A DNA stretch of 64,000 bases. Origin: Gammaproteobacteria bacterium. Its GTDB lineage: Bacteria; Pseudomonadota; Gammaproteobacteria; Arenicellales; UBA868. Positions within the stretch are counted from its first letter, which is position 1. Every line of letters starts with the position of its first letter. This document shows positions 1-9,655 of the stretch, piece after piece. Position numbers and translations under genes: made by a program. Where the stretch lies: the NCBI GenBank assembly GCA_022451485.1, contig JAKUQS010000004.1:114971-178970 (forward strand), in the 5' to 3' direction. Under the pieces are notes generated by a model, which was not told where the DNA came from, ran no database searches, and worked only from the letters and a program-made list of their open reading frames with translations.

Positions 1-652
1 ATATTACCGTGTCGTAACGATTGGGGTCCTTTATTTGATGACAGCCGAAAATCCCCGAGCCGATGACAAACGTATCTGCGCCGGCCTTCGCGACATCCGC
101 AATGTTGTCTTCTTTGATTCCACCATCCACCTCAAGCCGAATGGCATAACGACTGGCATCGATTATTTGTCGCGCTTCGCGCACCTTATCAAGCACGTAG
201 TCAATAAACACCTGCCCCCCGAAACCTGGATTCACCGACATCAACAATATGGCGTCAAGCCGGGATGCCAGTTGTTGGCATAAATCGAGGGAAGTGGCTG
301 GATTAAACGCGAGTCCACATTGGCAGTCGAGTTCACGAATTAGGCTCAATGACCGATCCACGTGATCAGTAGCTTCTGGATGAAAAGTAATTGACGTAGC
401 GCCCGCTGCAGCAAATTCTCGAATAAGCGGGTCCACCGGTTTCGCCATCAAATGAACATCGATCGGCGCCTCGATTCCATGTCGTCGCAGCCCCTCACAA
501 ACCAGCGGACCGAAAGTCAAGTTGGGAACATAGTGATGATCCATCACATCAAGATGAACACGGCCGGCCCCCGCCAGCAATACATGGTCCACCTCATCGC
601 CCAAGCAAGCCACATCAGCAGCCAGGATCGAAGCGGAAATAGCGGGGTTCAT
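1..652 (-). CDS. rpe: Ribulose-phosphate 3-epimerase, 3' end cut by the window edge
   Basis: This enzyme interconverts ribulose 5-phosphate and xylulose 5-phosphate in the pentose phosphate and Calvin pathways, in the cytoplasm. Translating the reverse strand from the ATG at 652 gives [13 protein letters not shown], then [16 protein letters not shown], the DVHLM motif, the SVNPGFGGQ phosphate/active-site loop and the late LEVDGGI and [12 protein letters not shown] segments, all hallmarks of the Rpe TIM barrel. About 217 codons are visible, so only the last few residues are missing. It lies 63 bp downstream of the degP-like gene on the same strand. The family assignment is secure. Confidence 0.95.
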   Translation of the reverse strand, partial: MNPAISASILAADVACLGDEVDHVLLAGAGRVHLDVMDHHYVPNLTFGPLVCEGLRRHGIEAPIDVHLMAKPVDPLIREFAAAGATSITFHPEATDHVDRSLSLIRELDCQCGLAFNPATSLDLCQQLASRLDAILLMSVNPGFGGQVFIDYVLDKVREARQIIDASRYAIRLEVDGGIKEDNIADVAKAGADTFVIGSGIFGCHQIKDPNRYDTVI

Positions 653-715
653 GGTGATAGAGACAAACTAATCTGTCTTAACCAAGTTGCTCGTAACTTC
701 GCGGCTTTACCACAA

Positions 716-2116
716 TCAGCGGATGGCCAGAAACAGTGCCGAATCGCCTCGTTTGATTTGCAACAAAACCCCGGCTGAATGCTTGGAGACCACTTGTCTG
801 ACATCATCAATATTTTTTACCCGTTCACGATTGATGGAAACAATCAGGTCATTTTTGCGCAACCCTGCATCCCATGCCGGACTGCGCATCTCAACCTCGG
901 TCACCCGAACGCCGGCGAATTCACCGTCCTCACTGTCCGCGAGCGTCGCGCCTGTTAGATGCTGACTGATCTTTTCTCCCAGACCAATCGCCACTTCCGC
1001 TGGCCGCAACTTCACACGCACCGTCGCCTGCTGGCCGTTCCGAAAGTACTGTATCTCTACTTCTTCATCCGATCTCGACAGGCCAATCTTGTTGCGAAGA
1101 TCCGTTGCGCCTTTAACCGGTCGCCCATTCACTGCCGTAATGACATCCGCCTCCTTAAAACCCGCATCGGCCGCTGCCGAGTCCGGCATCACCTGAGCGA
1201 CGACCGCACCGTGCTCGGTATCGATACCAAAGGCCTCGGCAAGATCCCGGGTCAGATCCTGAATCACCACACCAAGTCGACCACGACGAACCTCACCAAA
1301 TTCGACAATCTGGCGGGTCAACCCCAAAACCATGTTAATGGGTATGGCAAACCCTATACCCACATTACCACCACTTGGCCCTACAATTGCAGTGTTAACA
1401 CCGATCAGTTCCCCGCGCAGGTTAACCAACGCACCACCCGAATTCCCCTGGTTGATAGACGCATCTGTCTGAATAAAGTCTTCGTAATCCTCAATACCCA
1501 GGCCACTGCGGCCGAGCGCACTGACAATACCCGAAGTCACTGTCTGCCCCAAACCGAATGGATTACCAATAGCAACGACAAAATCGCCAACCCGAAGTCT
1601 GTCAGAGTCACCTAAATCAATGGCGGTCAAGCCCTGCGCCGGTATCTTGATTACTGCGATATCCGCATTTGGGTCGCTACCAATCACCTCGGCCTGAACC
1701 GATCGACCATCATGCAATCGAACGGTAATCTCATCAGCATTGCCAATCACATGTTGGTTCGTCACCACGTGACCGGCAGCCGCATCGATAATCACACCCG
1801 AACCAAGGCTGCTGGTCTGACGTTCACGAGGTTGTGTTCCCGGTGCACCGAAAAAACGGCGGAAAAATGGATCCTGCATAAGCGGGTTTTCCCGCATTGA
1901 CACGCGACCCCTGGTCGATATGTTGACCACCGCAGGCAGCACTGTTTCCACCATGGGCGCCAAGCTTGGTAAGGGAGCGCCATCGACAATCGCAGGTAGA
2001 CCTGCCTGCGCGCGGACTACACCCATTGGAAAAACAACCACAAACAAAAAGATTCTGACCCAATATGAACTAAGCATTAGTTGATCCGCGCTCGGGCTGC
2101 TGGCCCGGTGTTTCAT
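716..2116 (-). CDS. degP: Periplasmic serine protease of the DegP/DegQ (HtrA) family
   Basis: An HtrA-type protease/chaperone that degrades misfolded envelope proteins. The N-terminus carries a hydrophobic signal segment (about residues 18-36, ending RAQA). The trypsin-like catalytic triad is visible as H122 (TNQHVIG), D152 (NADIAVI) and S226 (GNSGGAL), followed by two PDZ domains (about 265-355 and 380-460). At 466 residues it has normal length. The first ATG is at 2116, but a -10-like TATACT at 2126-2131 would leave almost no leader, so the second ATG at 2077, directly before the signal peptide, may be the true start. DegP, DegQ and MucD cannot be told apart from sequence reading alone. Confidence 0.93.
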   Translation of the reverse strand: MKHRASSPSADQLMLSSYWVRIFLFVVVFPMGVVRAQAGLPAIVDGAPLPSLAPMVETVLPAVVNISTRGRVSMRENPLMQDPFFRRFFGAPGTQPRERQTSSLGSGVIIDAAAGHVVTNQHVIGNADEITVRLHDGRSVQAEVIGSDPNADIAVIKIPAQGLTAIDLGDSDRLRVGDFVVAIGNPFGLGQTVTSGIVSALGRSGLGIEDYEDFIQTDASINQGNSGGALVNLRGELIGVNTAIVGPSGGNVGIGFAIPINMVLGLTRQIVEFGEVRRGRLGVVIQDLTRDLAEAFGIDTEHGAVVAQVMPDSAAADAGFKEADVITAVNGRPVKGATDLRNKIGLSRSDEEVEIQYFRNGQQATVRVKLRPAEVAIGLGEKISQHLTGATLADSEDGEFAGVRVTEVEMRSPAWDAGLRKNDLIVSINRERVKNIDDVRQVVSKHSAGVLLQIKRGDSALFLAIR

Positions 2117-2174
2117 GACGAGGGGAGTATACCAATCGCTTTATGCGCGCCTTCACTCGTCCGGTTTGATTGTA

Positions 2175-3074
2175 TTATTCGCTATTGGCGACACCGTGCG
2201 GCACATGCCCGGTCGGCACATGTTGGCGCGCTGATTCACAATGATCTTTCTGATCATCGAAAAAAATATCCGCACCAAATGTCGCAAGAAAACTACCTTT
2301 ATCAAGACCTCCCAGGAACACTGCTTCATCAATTCGGATATTCCAGGCTCGCAACGTGCGAATCACCCGTTCATGAGCCGGTGCTGATCGCGCTGTAAGT
2401 AAAGCGGTCCTTATACGACCGGGTTCCGTGGTATGACTCGTCTGTAAACGATGCAAAGCCGCCAAGAATTTTCGAAAGGGCCCACCGGGCAACGGCGTCA
2501 TTGCAGCCGCCTTTTCAGAAGCCACAAAAGCTTCCAAGCCCTGTTCCTGATAGACACGTTCAGAGTCATCAGCAAACAAAACTGCATCACCATCGAAGGC
2601 GATCCGTAACGGGCCGCCCGGGACTGAAGTGACCCGCGAAGGCAGGATGGTCGCAGCCGCTATATCATCGTCCAGCGCACGACGCACATCAAGCGGATCA
2701 GCTGATAGAAACAAATCGGCACTAAAAGGTGCGATATACCGAAACGGACTTTCGCCACCAGAAAACGCCGCTCGGGTGATATCAAGGCCATGATCATTAA
2801 TTGAGTTGAAAACCCTCAACCCTGTATCTGCGCTATTGCGGGAAATGAGCACCACTTCGACCTGCTGCTGCCCAGACAATTCGTTCAACGACAAAAGTTT
2901 TTGTACTAGAGGAAACGCAACCCCAGGTTCGAGGGTGCTGTTCTCTTGCTGAATCTGATAACGACAATACGCCTCAACACCTTGGTCGATGAAAACATTA
3001 TGGCTCTCCTCTAAATCGAATAACGCACGCGAAGAAATTGCTACCACTAACTTTTCGTCGTTGTTTTCCAACAT
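2175..3074 (-). CDS. Cytosolic 5'-nucleotidase (NT5C1-like family)
   Basis: A 299-residue protein resembling the cytosolic 5'-nucleotidase I family, which dephosphorylates nucleoside monophosphates. Recognisable segments are VAISSRALFDLEE near the N-terminus, VVLISRNSADTGLRVFNSI, ITRAAFSGG, DLFLSADPLDVRRAL, and a HAD-like IAFDGDAVLFADDSE (about residues 156-171) with a late DIFFDDQKDHCE. The start is an ATG at 3074. It sits between the degP-like gene and lnt on the same strand, 22 bp from lnt, so it may be co-transcribed with lnt. Its physiological substrate cannot be inferred from context. Confidence 0.82.
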   Translation of the reverse strand: MLENNDEKLVVAISSRALFDLEESHNVFIDQGVEAYCRYQIQQENSTLEPGVAFPLVQKLLSLNELSGQQQVEVVLISRNSADTGLRVFNSINDHGLDITRAAFSGGESPFRYIAPFSADLFLSADPLDVRRALDDDIAAATILPSRVTSVPGGPLRIAFDGDAVLFADDSERVYQEQGLEAFVASEKAAAMTPLPGGPFRKFLAALHRLQTSHTTEPGRIRTALLTARSAPAHERVIRTLRAWNIRIDEAVFLGGLDKGSFLATFGADIFFDDQKDHCESARQHVPTGHVPHGVANSE

Positions 3075-3096
3075 GGGAAAAGTGTAGCACCCGCTG

Positions 3097-4614
3097 TCAG
3101 GTTATGGTGACATCACGTGTGGAACCACCGACTGCAACTTTCGTATTAACCAGAAAAGCGATGACCAATAAGAGCAACAATCCAATAATGAGTGGGGCAT
3201 CACCGTAACGCACATACACTGTGGTACCTGTCGCAGGCTGCAGCATTCCTGACAACACAACAGGACTAAACTGCGGGGCCAGTTGCAGCACTTGGCCTCG
3301 TCTGTCAATCAAGGCGGATAATCCATTGTTGCTGGCACGCACCAACGCGCGGCCGCTTTCAAGAGCGCGAAAGCGCGCCATTTGCAGTCGCTGGTGCGGC
3401 GCCAGAGAATCCCCGAACCACGCATCCTCGCTGATATTCACTAGCATAGTCGCTTCAGGCAACGAACGCCGAACCAGCCATGGAAATGCATCCTCGTAAC
3501 AAATAGTCACACCTACCTGCTGCCCGGCCAAGGCCATCGGGGCTTGCCTTTCCTGCCAAGAGGAAAAGTCTGACATTGGAATATCCAAGTAACGCAGCAG
3601 CCACCCAAGCAATGGCCGCAAAGGCAAGTATTCGCCAAAAACCACCAATTGTTGTTTGCGATAAACAGAGTGTTTATCACCAATTCCAAGCGCGCTATTA
3701 AACATCTCAAGATAGCCCCTTTGTTGGCGGCGCTCTAGCAGCCCAATCACAAAATCAGCAGGATGATTCGACAAGTCTTGCAAAAAATCTGGTGACAGGC
3801 CATCGAGAAACTCCGGTAAGGCGGCTTCGGGCCAGACGATAAGATCCGCGTCGCCTGCGTCGATACTCGCTGCAAGGTAGCGCTCTCGGATGCCACGCGT
3901 ATTGCCGATCTGCCATTTATCAGAGAGTGAAATATTATTTTGTATAACAGCCACCTTCAGCGCATCACCTATTGGCATTACTGGTTCACTGCGCCCCACA
4001 AATGCAGTCCCCAACATAATCAACACGATGAGACCTGTCGCCCCCGCCCAGGCTTTGCCACCACTGTGGACTCCCCAGGCGACTGACCCGGCTGTCACCG
4101 CCGAGAGAAAACTAACACCTAATACACCGCCAAGAGGTGCAAAACCCGCCAGAGGTGTATCGAGTTGACTGTAGCCAAGATACATCCAAGGAAAACCACC
4201 TAACAACCAACCTCGCAGCCATTCCATAAGCACCCACATCGCCGGCATCAAGACGATGAGACGCAGCCCCATCGGCAGGCGTTGCCAACCGGCCTGGCAA
4301 AAGCCTCCCGCAGCAAGATAAAAAGACAATATCAAGATAAATACAACCGTTATACCAACAGCCAGCGCCGTAGGCATATTGCCGTAGTGATGCAAACTGA
4401 CAAATACCCATGACACGCCAATACCAAAGGACCCGATGCCAAACATCAGCCCCAACCCCGCAGCACGTTGCGCGCTCACCCCCGACCACAGCAGAAATAG
4501 CACTGCCAATGCCAATGGTCCAACCAACGCATAGTGAAATGGTGCAAAAGCGAGTGGAAACGAAATACCAGCGACAAAAGCCAGCGGCCATGGGGCCCAA
4601 GTACCAACCTTCAA
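3097..4614 (-). CDS. lnt: Apolipoprotein N-acyltransferase
   Basis: Lnt transfers the third acyl chain from phospholipid to the N-terminal cysteine of diacylated lipoproteins in the inner membrane. The 505-residue protein has about six N-terminal transmembrane helices (residues 5-205), a periplasmic nitrilase-like domain (about 220-470) and a final helix near 475-492. The catalytic triad is E263 (WPEAALPEF), K320 (before LVVFGEYLP) and C372 (ICYEDAFP). The start is a TTG at 4614; no ATG or GTG is available upstream in frame. It follows ybeX with a 69-bp gap in the conserved ybeZYX-lnt order. Confidence 0.95.
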   Translation of the reverse strand: MKVGTWAPWPLAFVAGISFPLAFAPFHYALVGPLALAVLFLLWSGVSAQRAAGLGLMFGIGSFGIGVSWVFVSLHHYGNMPTALAVGITVVFILILSFYLAAGGFCQAGWQRLPMGLRLIVLMPAMWVLMEWLRGWLLGGFPWMYLGYSQLDTPLAGFAPLGGVLGVSFLSAVTAGSVAWGVHSGGKAWAGATGLIVLIMLGTAFVGRSEPVMPIGDALKVAVIQNNISLSDKWQIGNTRGIRERYLAASIDAGDADLIVWPEAALPEFLDGLSPDFLQDLSNHPADFVIGLLERRQQRGYLEMFNSALGIGDKHSVYRKQQLVVFGEYLPLRPLLGWLLRYLDIPMSDFSSWQERQAPMALAGQQVGVTICYEDAFPWLVRRSLPEATMLVNISEDAWFGDSLAPHQRLQMARFRALESGRALVRASNNGLSALIDRRGQVLQLAPQFSPVVLSGMLQPATGTTVYVRYGDAPLIIGLLLLLVIAFLVNTKVAVGGSTRDVTIT

Positions 4615-4683
4615 TTCAGTAATCCGACATGGGTCATCAGCAGCGTCCGCCCAGGACTTTGGATCAAAGCGTTCGTTACCTGC

Positions 4684-5535
4684 TCAACCGGTTGGCAGTC
4701 GGGCGACGCGCAAAAGGCGAGCTTGACGCGCATCGGCACTAAGCACCTCGACCTCGTGACCTTCGAATTCCACAGTTTCACCGCGTTGTGGAACATGTCC
4801 CAGCTGATCGGTGACGGCACCGCCCAAGGTGTCAAATTCGGTCTCATCTAAAGCAGTTTTGACCAATTGATTGAAACGGCTCACCGGCAATGCCGCCTTG
4901 ACTACCAAGTGATCAGCACTTTGGCGCAGGACCATAGCGGCACCTTCATCAAAGTCGTGTTCATCTTCTATGTCACCGACAATCTGCTCCAACACATCCT
5001 CGATCGTCACTAAACCGGTAACACCACCATATTCATCAACGACAAACGCCATGTGATTGCGACGACGCCTGAACTCCTGCAAGAGTACGTTGAGTCGTTT
5101 ACTTTCAGGTATGAACACGGCCGCTCTGAGCAAGCGCTCCCAAGGCAAACGAGCGATATCGCTTTCTTGCATGTGCCGCAGCACATCTTTCGCAAACAGA
5201 ATACCAATAATCGTGTCCCGATCCCCGTCAGTGACCGGGAATCGAGAATGTGCCGAAGAAATCATGACCGGCAGAATATCGTCTAATGCTTGACTGACAT
5301 CTACCGTCACCATCTGCGCACGTGCCACCATTACCTGTTCAACTTTCAGGTCGGTGACCCGAGTTACCCCTTCCATCATTTGAAGCGTCTCTTCATCCAA
5401 CAATTCACGCGCTCGCGCCGCGTGCAACAGCCTTGATAACTGCTCGCGGGTGAACGGTATACCGCGTAACCAATACAACAAGTGCTGGATGATGCGAACA
5501 CGCGCCGCGCGCATGACTTGTTGCCAGTGGCTCAT
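4684..5535 (-). CDS. ybeX: CBS-domain protein of the CorC/YbeX family
   Basis: A 283-residue cytosolic protein with two CBS domains (about residues 60-185, including the VMVARAQMVTVD and AFVVDEYGGVTGLVTIEDVLEQIVGDI region) and a C-terminal CorC/HlyC transporter-associated domain (about 200-280). The family is linked to magnesium/cobalt efflux and, in E. coli, to ribosome metabolism. The start is an ATG at 5535, 15 bp after ybeY. Gene order with lnt, ybeY and ybeZ is fully conserved, which supports the YbeX rather than the CNNM-type membrane paralogue; no transmembrane segment is present. Confidence 0.92.
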   Translation of the reverse strand: MSHWQQVMRAARVRIIQHLLYWLRGIPFTREQLSRLLHAARARELLDEETLQMMEGVTRVTDLKVEQVMVARAQMVTVDVSQALDDILPVMISSAHSRFPVTDGDRDTIIGILFAKDVLRHMQESDIARLPWERLLRAAVFIPESKRLNVLLQEFRRRRNHMAFVVDEYGGVTGLVTIEDVLEQIVGDIEDEHDFDEGAAMVLRQSADHLVVKAALPVSRFNQLVKTALDETEFDTLGGAVTDQLGHVPQRGETVEFEGHEVEVLSADARQARLLRVARLPTG

Positions 5536-5550
5536 GGATATTGCATCCGA

Positions 5551-6009
5551 TCAGGAAACGCGATGGGGATTTGTGAACCCGAACCCTTGCAAAACGTCGC
5601 TTTCTAATCCCTCCATAACACCTGCATCACATTCACTCTGGTGATCGTAACCACACAAATGCAGAACACCATGAACCACCATGTGGGCCCAGTGTGCGGC
5701 AAGCGACGTTTCAGAACCGGTGGCTTCGCGCCGCAAGACTGCTGGACAAACCAGGATATCGCCTAGTATGCCGCTGGTTATCCCAGGCGGATCATCAACC
5801 GGAAACGACAACACGTTGGTCGGACCGTGATGTCCACGAAACCGCAGATTAAGCGAACTCATTTCTTCTTCCGAAACAACACGCAATGTTAATTCGCCTC
5901 CAGGGTGTTCAGCAATGCTCAATGCCGCATGTGTCCACTGCTCAAAATCTTTTGCTGCCGGTAACTCCGGATCTGATACGAGCACCTGCAAATCGAGTTG
6001 CATCGTCAC
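5551..6009 (-). CDS. ybeY: Endoribonuclease YbeY (rRNA maturation factor)
   Basis: A zinc-dependent endoribonuclease involved in 16S rRNA 3'-end maturation and ribosome quality control. The signature H3xH5xH metal site is visible as H113, H117 and H123 in HGVLHLCGYDH. The 152-residue length is typical. The first possible start is a GTG at 6009 whose GTGA overlaps the ybeZ stop; an ATG two codons later (6003) is the alternative. The overlap implies translational coupling to the PhoH-like ATPase YbeZ, a known functional partner. Confidence 0.95.
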   Translation of the reverse strand: MTMQLDLQVLVSDPELPAAKDFEQWTHAALSIAEHPGGELTLRVVSEEEMSSLNLRFRGHHGPTNVLSFPVDDPPGITSGILGDILVCPAVLRREATGSETSLAAHWAHMVVHGVLHLCGYDHQSECDAGVMEGLESDVLQGFGFTNPHRVS

Positions 6010-6989
6010 TGCCTGTCGTCTCCATTCGTTAGGGCACGTGCCTCAAACACCTCGACGATACGCTGGACCAAAGGGTGGCGAACGACATCCCGCGATACGA
6101 AACGCGTGACCGAAATCCCCTCAATGCCAATAAGCACGTCGGCCGCATAACGCAGGCCTGACACCGTACCTTTGGGCAAATCGACCTGCGTAATATCCCC
6201 CGCGATCACAGCCTTTGAACCGTAACCAATTCGCGTCAGAAACATCTTCATCTGTTCGACAGTTGAGTTCTGTGCCTCATCCAGTATGATGAATGACTCG
6301 TTCAGTGTTCTACCCCGCATATAAGCCAATGGCGCTAGTTCAATCACGCCCCGATCAAGCAGTTTTCCAACGCGGTCGAAACCAAGCATTTCATAGAGCG
6401 CATCGTAAAGTGGTCTGAGATATGGATCGACTTTTTGCCCGATATCGCCTGGCAAAAAACCAAGCCGTTCGCCGGCCTCTACTGCAGGGCGAACTAATAT
6501 AATTCTGTCAACCTCGTTGTTTGCCAAGGCCTCGACCGCGCACGCCACAGCTAAATAAGTTTTTCCTGTCCCAGCCGGCCCAACCGAAAAGTTAATGTCG
6601 TGGCCGGTGATGTTGCGAAGGTAATCTCTCTGATTACGATTCTTTCCACGCACCTGCAACTTACGAAGCCGCACGACGACCTCGCTCGGATCGCGCCCCC
6701 CGGCATGATCGTCATTGGGCAGTTGTGAAATCCTCATGTGTACGTTCTCATTACTCAGAACGACGTCATCGCGGGTGTCATCATAAAGGGCTTGGAGTAC
6801 GTTGCGTGCGATGTCTATGTTATCTGCTTCGCCGTCAATCAGAAATAAATGCCCGCGGTGGGAGATCTTGACATTAAAACGTGCTTCGATCTGTTTGAGG
6901 TGGGTATTGCTTTGACCGCACAACCCAGCGAGGCGTCGATTGTCCTCTGGAATCAACTGCAGTGTTTCTGGAGTCGTAACTTTTTTCAA
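6006..6989 (-). CDS. ybeZ: PhoH-like ATPase YbeZ
   Basis: A cytoplasmic P-loop ATPase that partners YbeY in RNA metabolism. An N-terminal KH-like segment (about residues 1-100) precedes the PhoH ATPase core, with Walker A GPAGTGKT at 137-144 and Walker B ILDEAQN (D237, E238). The 327-residue protein starts with TTG at 6989; the TTGA overlaps the miaB stop codon by four bases, which fixes the start and indicates coupled translation. It is followed by ybeY with another four-base overlap. Confidence 0.94.
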   Translation of the reverse strand: MKKVTTPETLQLIPEDNRRLAGLCGQSNTHLKQIEARFNVKISHRGHLFLIDGEADNIDIARNVLQALYDDTRDDVVLSNENVHMRISQLPNDDHAGGRDPSEVVVRLRKLQVRGKNRNQRDYLRNITGHDINFSVGPAGTGKTYLAVACAVEALANNEVDRIILVRPAVEAGERLGFLPGDIGQKVDPYLRPLYDALYEMLGFDRVGKLLDRGVIELAPLAYMRGRTLNESFIILDEAQNSTVEQMKMFLTRIGYGSKAVIAGDITQVDLPKGTVSGLRYAADVLIGIEGISVTRFVSRDVVRHPLVQRIVEVFEARALTNGDDRQ

Positions 6990-8371
6990 GTGTAGGTATG
7001 CATCCTCGCTGAACCTTCGCTGATCATAGCAAAATCACTTGCTCGGTTCGCAACTAACCGAGCTCGGAGAGAATTCGGCAACGCTTCTGTGATATGGACA
7101 TCAACAAAATTCTGCAGTAAATCAGCCGGCCCATCGAAATTAACCACACGGTTATTTTCGGTACGTCCTGATAACTGGTTTGGATTCTTGCGGGCATATC
7201 CATCCACTAGGACGCGTTGCTTTGTTCCAACCATAGCGCGACTGACCTGTTGTGCAGAAGCCGTCAAACGTTGCTGGACAACCGCCAGACGGCGCTGCTT
7301 TTCCACATGGGTAACCCCATCAGTTAGATCTGCGGCCGGAGTACCTGGTCGCGCACTGTAGATAAAACTAAAAGACTGGTCAAAACCAATGCGGTCGATC
7401 AATGAAACAGTCTCTTCGAATTCTTCTTCGGTTTCCCCAGGAAAGCCTATGATGAAATCAGACGATAAGGACAAATCAGGGCGACGCTCGCGCAACCGAT
7501 GCACAATGGACTCGTAGTCCGCCACACTGTACTGACGTTTCATTAACCCGAGAATCCGATCAGAGCCACTTTGTACGGGTAAATGCAAATGACTCACCAA
7601 TGCGGGCAACCTCGCATACACGTCGATCAGCGCTTCGGAAAAATCTACCGGGTGGGAAGTGATATATCGAATCCGCTCAATACCATCGACAGCGGCAACA
7701 TAATGCAACAATTCTGCAAACTCCACGGGATCCCCGTTATGCCGTCTACCATTGTAGGCATTAACATTTTGGCCCAGTAGAGTTACTTCGCGTACACCGT
7801 TTTGGGCAAGTTCAAAAACCTCCGTTATGACGTCGTCAAAAGTACGACTGAATTCCTCGCCACGGGTATAAGGCACAACACAGAAAGTGCAGTATTTACT
7901 GCACCCCTCCATCACCGAAACAAATGCGCGTGGTCCCCGAGAACCGGGAATAGGCAGGTTGTCAAACTTTTCGATGCCAGGAAAACTGACATCAATCTGC
8001 GGCTTTCGCGCGGCGCGTGCACTCTCAAGTAACTGCGGCAGGCGATGACAAGTCTGAGGCCCAAACACAAGATCGACATAGGGCGCACGCTTGAGAATCT
8101 GATCTCCCTCCTGACTTGCAACACATCCACCAACCCCGATAATCAAATCCGCACGTTCGCGTTTTAATTCCTGCCATCGCCCCAACTGGGAAAACACTTT
8201 TTCCTGAGCTTTTTCGCGTATGGAACAGGTGTTAAGCAGTAACACATCAGCCTCTTCAGGATCATCGGTCAGCACCATGCCATGTGAATCCTGCAGAAGA
8301 TCGGCGACACGGCCCGAGTCATACTCGTTCATCTGGCAACCGAAGGTCTTTATATAAAGTTTGTCTGTCAT
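6986..8371 (-). CDS. miaB: tRNA-2-methylthio-N6-dimethylallyladenosine synthase MiaB
   Basis: A radical-SAM methylthiotransferase that makes ms2i6A37 in tRNAs. From the ATG at 8371 the 461-residue protein has the UPF0004 domain with cluster cysteines C12 ([12 protein letters not shown]), C49 and C83, the radical-SAM motif CSKYCTFC (C157, C161, C164), and a C-terminal TRAM domain (about 375-440). I chose 8371 because an AAGG ribosome-binding site lies about 8 bases upstream and the product then starts [11 protein letters not shown]; a longer reading to 8410 adds 13 unconvincing residues. It requires 4Fe-4S clusters, fitting its position after the SUF operon. Confidence 0.96.
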   Translation of the reverse strand: MTDKLYIKTFGCQMNEYDSGRVADLLQDSHGMVLTDDPEEADVLLLNTCSIREKAQEKVFSQLGRWQELKRERADLIIGVGGCVASQEGDQILKRAPYVDLVFGPQTCHRLPQLLESARAARKPQIDVSFPGIEKFDNLPIPGSRGPRAFVSVMEGCSKYCTFCVVPYTRGEEFSRTFDDVITEVFELAQNGVREVTLLGQNVNAYNGRRHNGDPVEFAELLHYVAAVDGIERIRYITSHPVDFSEALIDVYARLPALVSHLHLPVQSGSDRILGLMKRQYSVADYESIVHRLRERRPDLSLSSDFIIGFPGETEEEFEETVSLIDRIGFDQSFSFIYSARPGTPAADLTDGVTHVEKQRRLAVVQQRLTASAQQVSRAMVGTKQRVLVDGYARKNPNQLSGRTENNRVVNFDGPADLLQNFVDVHITEALPNSLRARLVANRASDFAMISEGSARMHTYT

Positions 8372-8425
8372 CACTTGCCTTGTTATAAACCTAGAAACAT
8401 TGCGTACCACCGCAGTTTACAGACT

Positions 8426-8746
8426 TCAGTCCCAACGATCGTCACACACCTGAATCACACCATTGTTGATGCGTATTGGAAAGGTTTGCAATGGCTCGTA
8501 GGCGGGCGGAGCCTCAACTGCCCCTGTGCGAATATCGAAACGAGCTCCGTGCCGAGGACACTCGATTGCATCCCCCACCAGACAACCGCTAGCAATCTCG
8601 GCGCCATCGTGTGTGCATACGTCCTCCAACGCACAGTATTCACCGTCAAGATTGAAAATTACCACCGAGGTTCCATCTACCTCCACGATCACACTGTGAC
8701 GGTTCTCAATATCGCCAACTGACGCCACGTTGACCCACTCCGCCAT
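8426..8746 (-). CDS. Rieske [2Fe-2S] ferredoxin-like protein
   Basis: A 106-residue soluble Rieske protein. The cluster-binding motifs are CTHDGA (C-x-H, about residues 42-44) and CPRHGARFD (C-x2-H, about 63-66). It resembles the small ferredoxin subunits of non-haem iron oxygenases and NirD. It starts 5 bp after sufT, so it is the last gene of the SUF operon. Rieske proteins occur at this position in other SUF operons, which suggests an electron-transfer role in cluster assembly or simply a client; that role is inference. Confidence 0.88.
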   Translation of the reverse strand: MAEWVNVASVGDIENRHSVIVEVDGTSVVIFNLDGEYCALEDVCTHDGAEIASGCLVGDAIECPRHGARFDIRTGAVEAPPAYEPLQTFPIRINNGVIQVCDDRWD

Positions 8747-8751
8747 TACGT

Positions 8752-9183
8752 CTAAAACATACCCAGTTCAAGCCGTGCGGCTTCGGTCATTCGCTCTTGA
8801 TCCCAAGGTGGGTCGAACACCAAGTCCACCTCGACACCAGTGACTCCCGTTACTCCTTTCGCCGCATTCTCTACCCACCCCGGCAAACTCTCAGCAACCG
8901 GACAATTAGGCGAAGTTAATGTCATCTCCAACTCGACATGATTCGACTCGTCGATGTCAATCCGGTAGATCAACCCAAGATCGTAAATATTGACCGGAAT
9001 CTCTGGATCATAAACCTCCTTTAAGGCATCGATCACCTGGCCCCGCAGGACGGGCTCACCACCACCACGCACATCAGGGCCCGTGTCTTCGCCAGCATCA
9101 ATCGTATCGGGTAACTGATCCGGCTCGTTGTGCGAGGCAACAAACGCTTGCCCAAATTGATCCAGCTTGTCTGCGTTCTCCAT
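8752..9183 (-). CDS. sufT: SUF-associated MIP18/DUF59 protein (SufT-like)
   Basis: A 143-residue protein whose C-terminal two thirds is a MIP18 (DUF59) domain: DPEIPVNIYDLGLIY, then LTSPNCPVAESLP with the conserved cysteine, then VDLVFDPPWDQERMTEAAR. Such proteins aid iron-sulfur cluster maturation or transfer. The first about 45 residues are acidic and poorly conserved in appearance, resembling the extended N-terminus seen in SufT. It lies 16 bp downstream of sufU, before the Rieske gene. Confidence 0.9.
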   Translation of the reverse strand: MENADKLDQFGQAFVASHNEPDQLPDTIDAGEDTGPDVRGGGEPVLRGQVIDALKEVYDPEIPVNIYDLGLIYRIDIDESNHVELEMTLTSPNCPVAESLPGWVENAAKGVTGVTGVEVDLVFDPPWDQERMTEAARLELGMF

Positions 9184-9199
9184 CGGTGTATAGGCCTCC

Positions 9200-9655
9200 T
9201 TATTCAGTTGTAATCTTTTCGTTGTTCTGGTGAAGCGCCGCCTGAACAGTGTGCCACGCTAGCGTTGCGCACTTTACCCGAGCGGGATAAGCGGCTACAC
9301 CGCCCAGTACTTCGAGTTTTGAAAAATCCAACTCCGCAGCAGGGCACTCGCCCTCACCGGTCACCAGCTGATGGAAAGCAGAAAAATAGATGTCGGCTTC
9401 GTCGGCACTTCTTCCCTTGAGGGTTTCAGTCATGATCGAAGCCGATGCGGTAGAAATTGCGCAACCTCGGCCCTGGAAACTAATGTCCTCAATGATGCCT
9501 GCCTCGTTTAACTGTAGGTAAATTTCGACTTCGTCACCGCACAACGGATTAACGCCTTGCGCTTTATGGTTGTGGCTCGATGGCATGCGAAAATTTCTCG
9601 GGTGCCGGTTGTGGTCCAAAATTACGGCTTGGTAGAGCTCTCTCAAATCAGTCAT
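9200..9655 (-). CDS. sufU: SufU scaffold / sulfur-transfer protein
   Basis: A 151-residue IscU-type protein of the SufU subgroup. Ligands are C39 and D41 (NPLCGDEV), C65 (GRGCAIS) and C129 (VKCATLAW); the insertion between them containing GEGECPAAELDFSKLEVL separates SufU from IscU. SufU accepts persulfide sulfur from SufS. The ATG at 9655 overlaps the sufS stop by four bases (ATGA), consistent with a stoichiometric SufS-SufU pair. No sufE is present in the window. Confidence 0.95.
   Translation of the reverse strand: MTDLRELYQAVILDHNRHPRNFRMPSSHNHKAQGVNPLCGDEVEIYLQLNEAGIIEDISFQGRGCAISTASASIMTETLKGRSADEADIYFSAFHQLVTGEGECPAAELDFSKLEVLGGVAAYPARVKCATLAWHTVQAALHQNNEKITTE

Noticed and set aside
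959..1615. 218-codon open frame antisense to the degP-like gene
   Set aside because: Antisense to a clear protease gene with its catalytic triad; composition is unlike a real protein.
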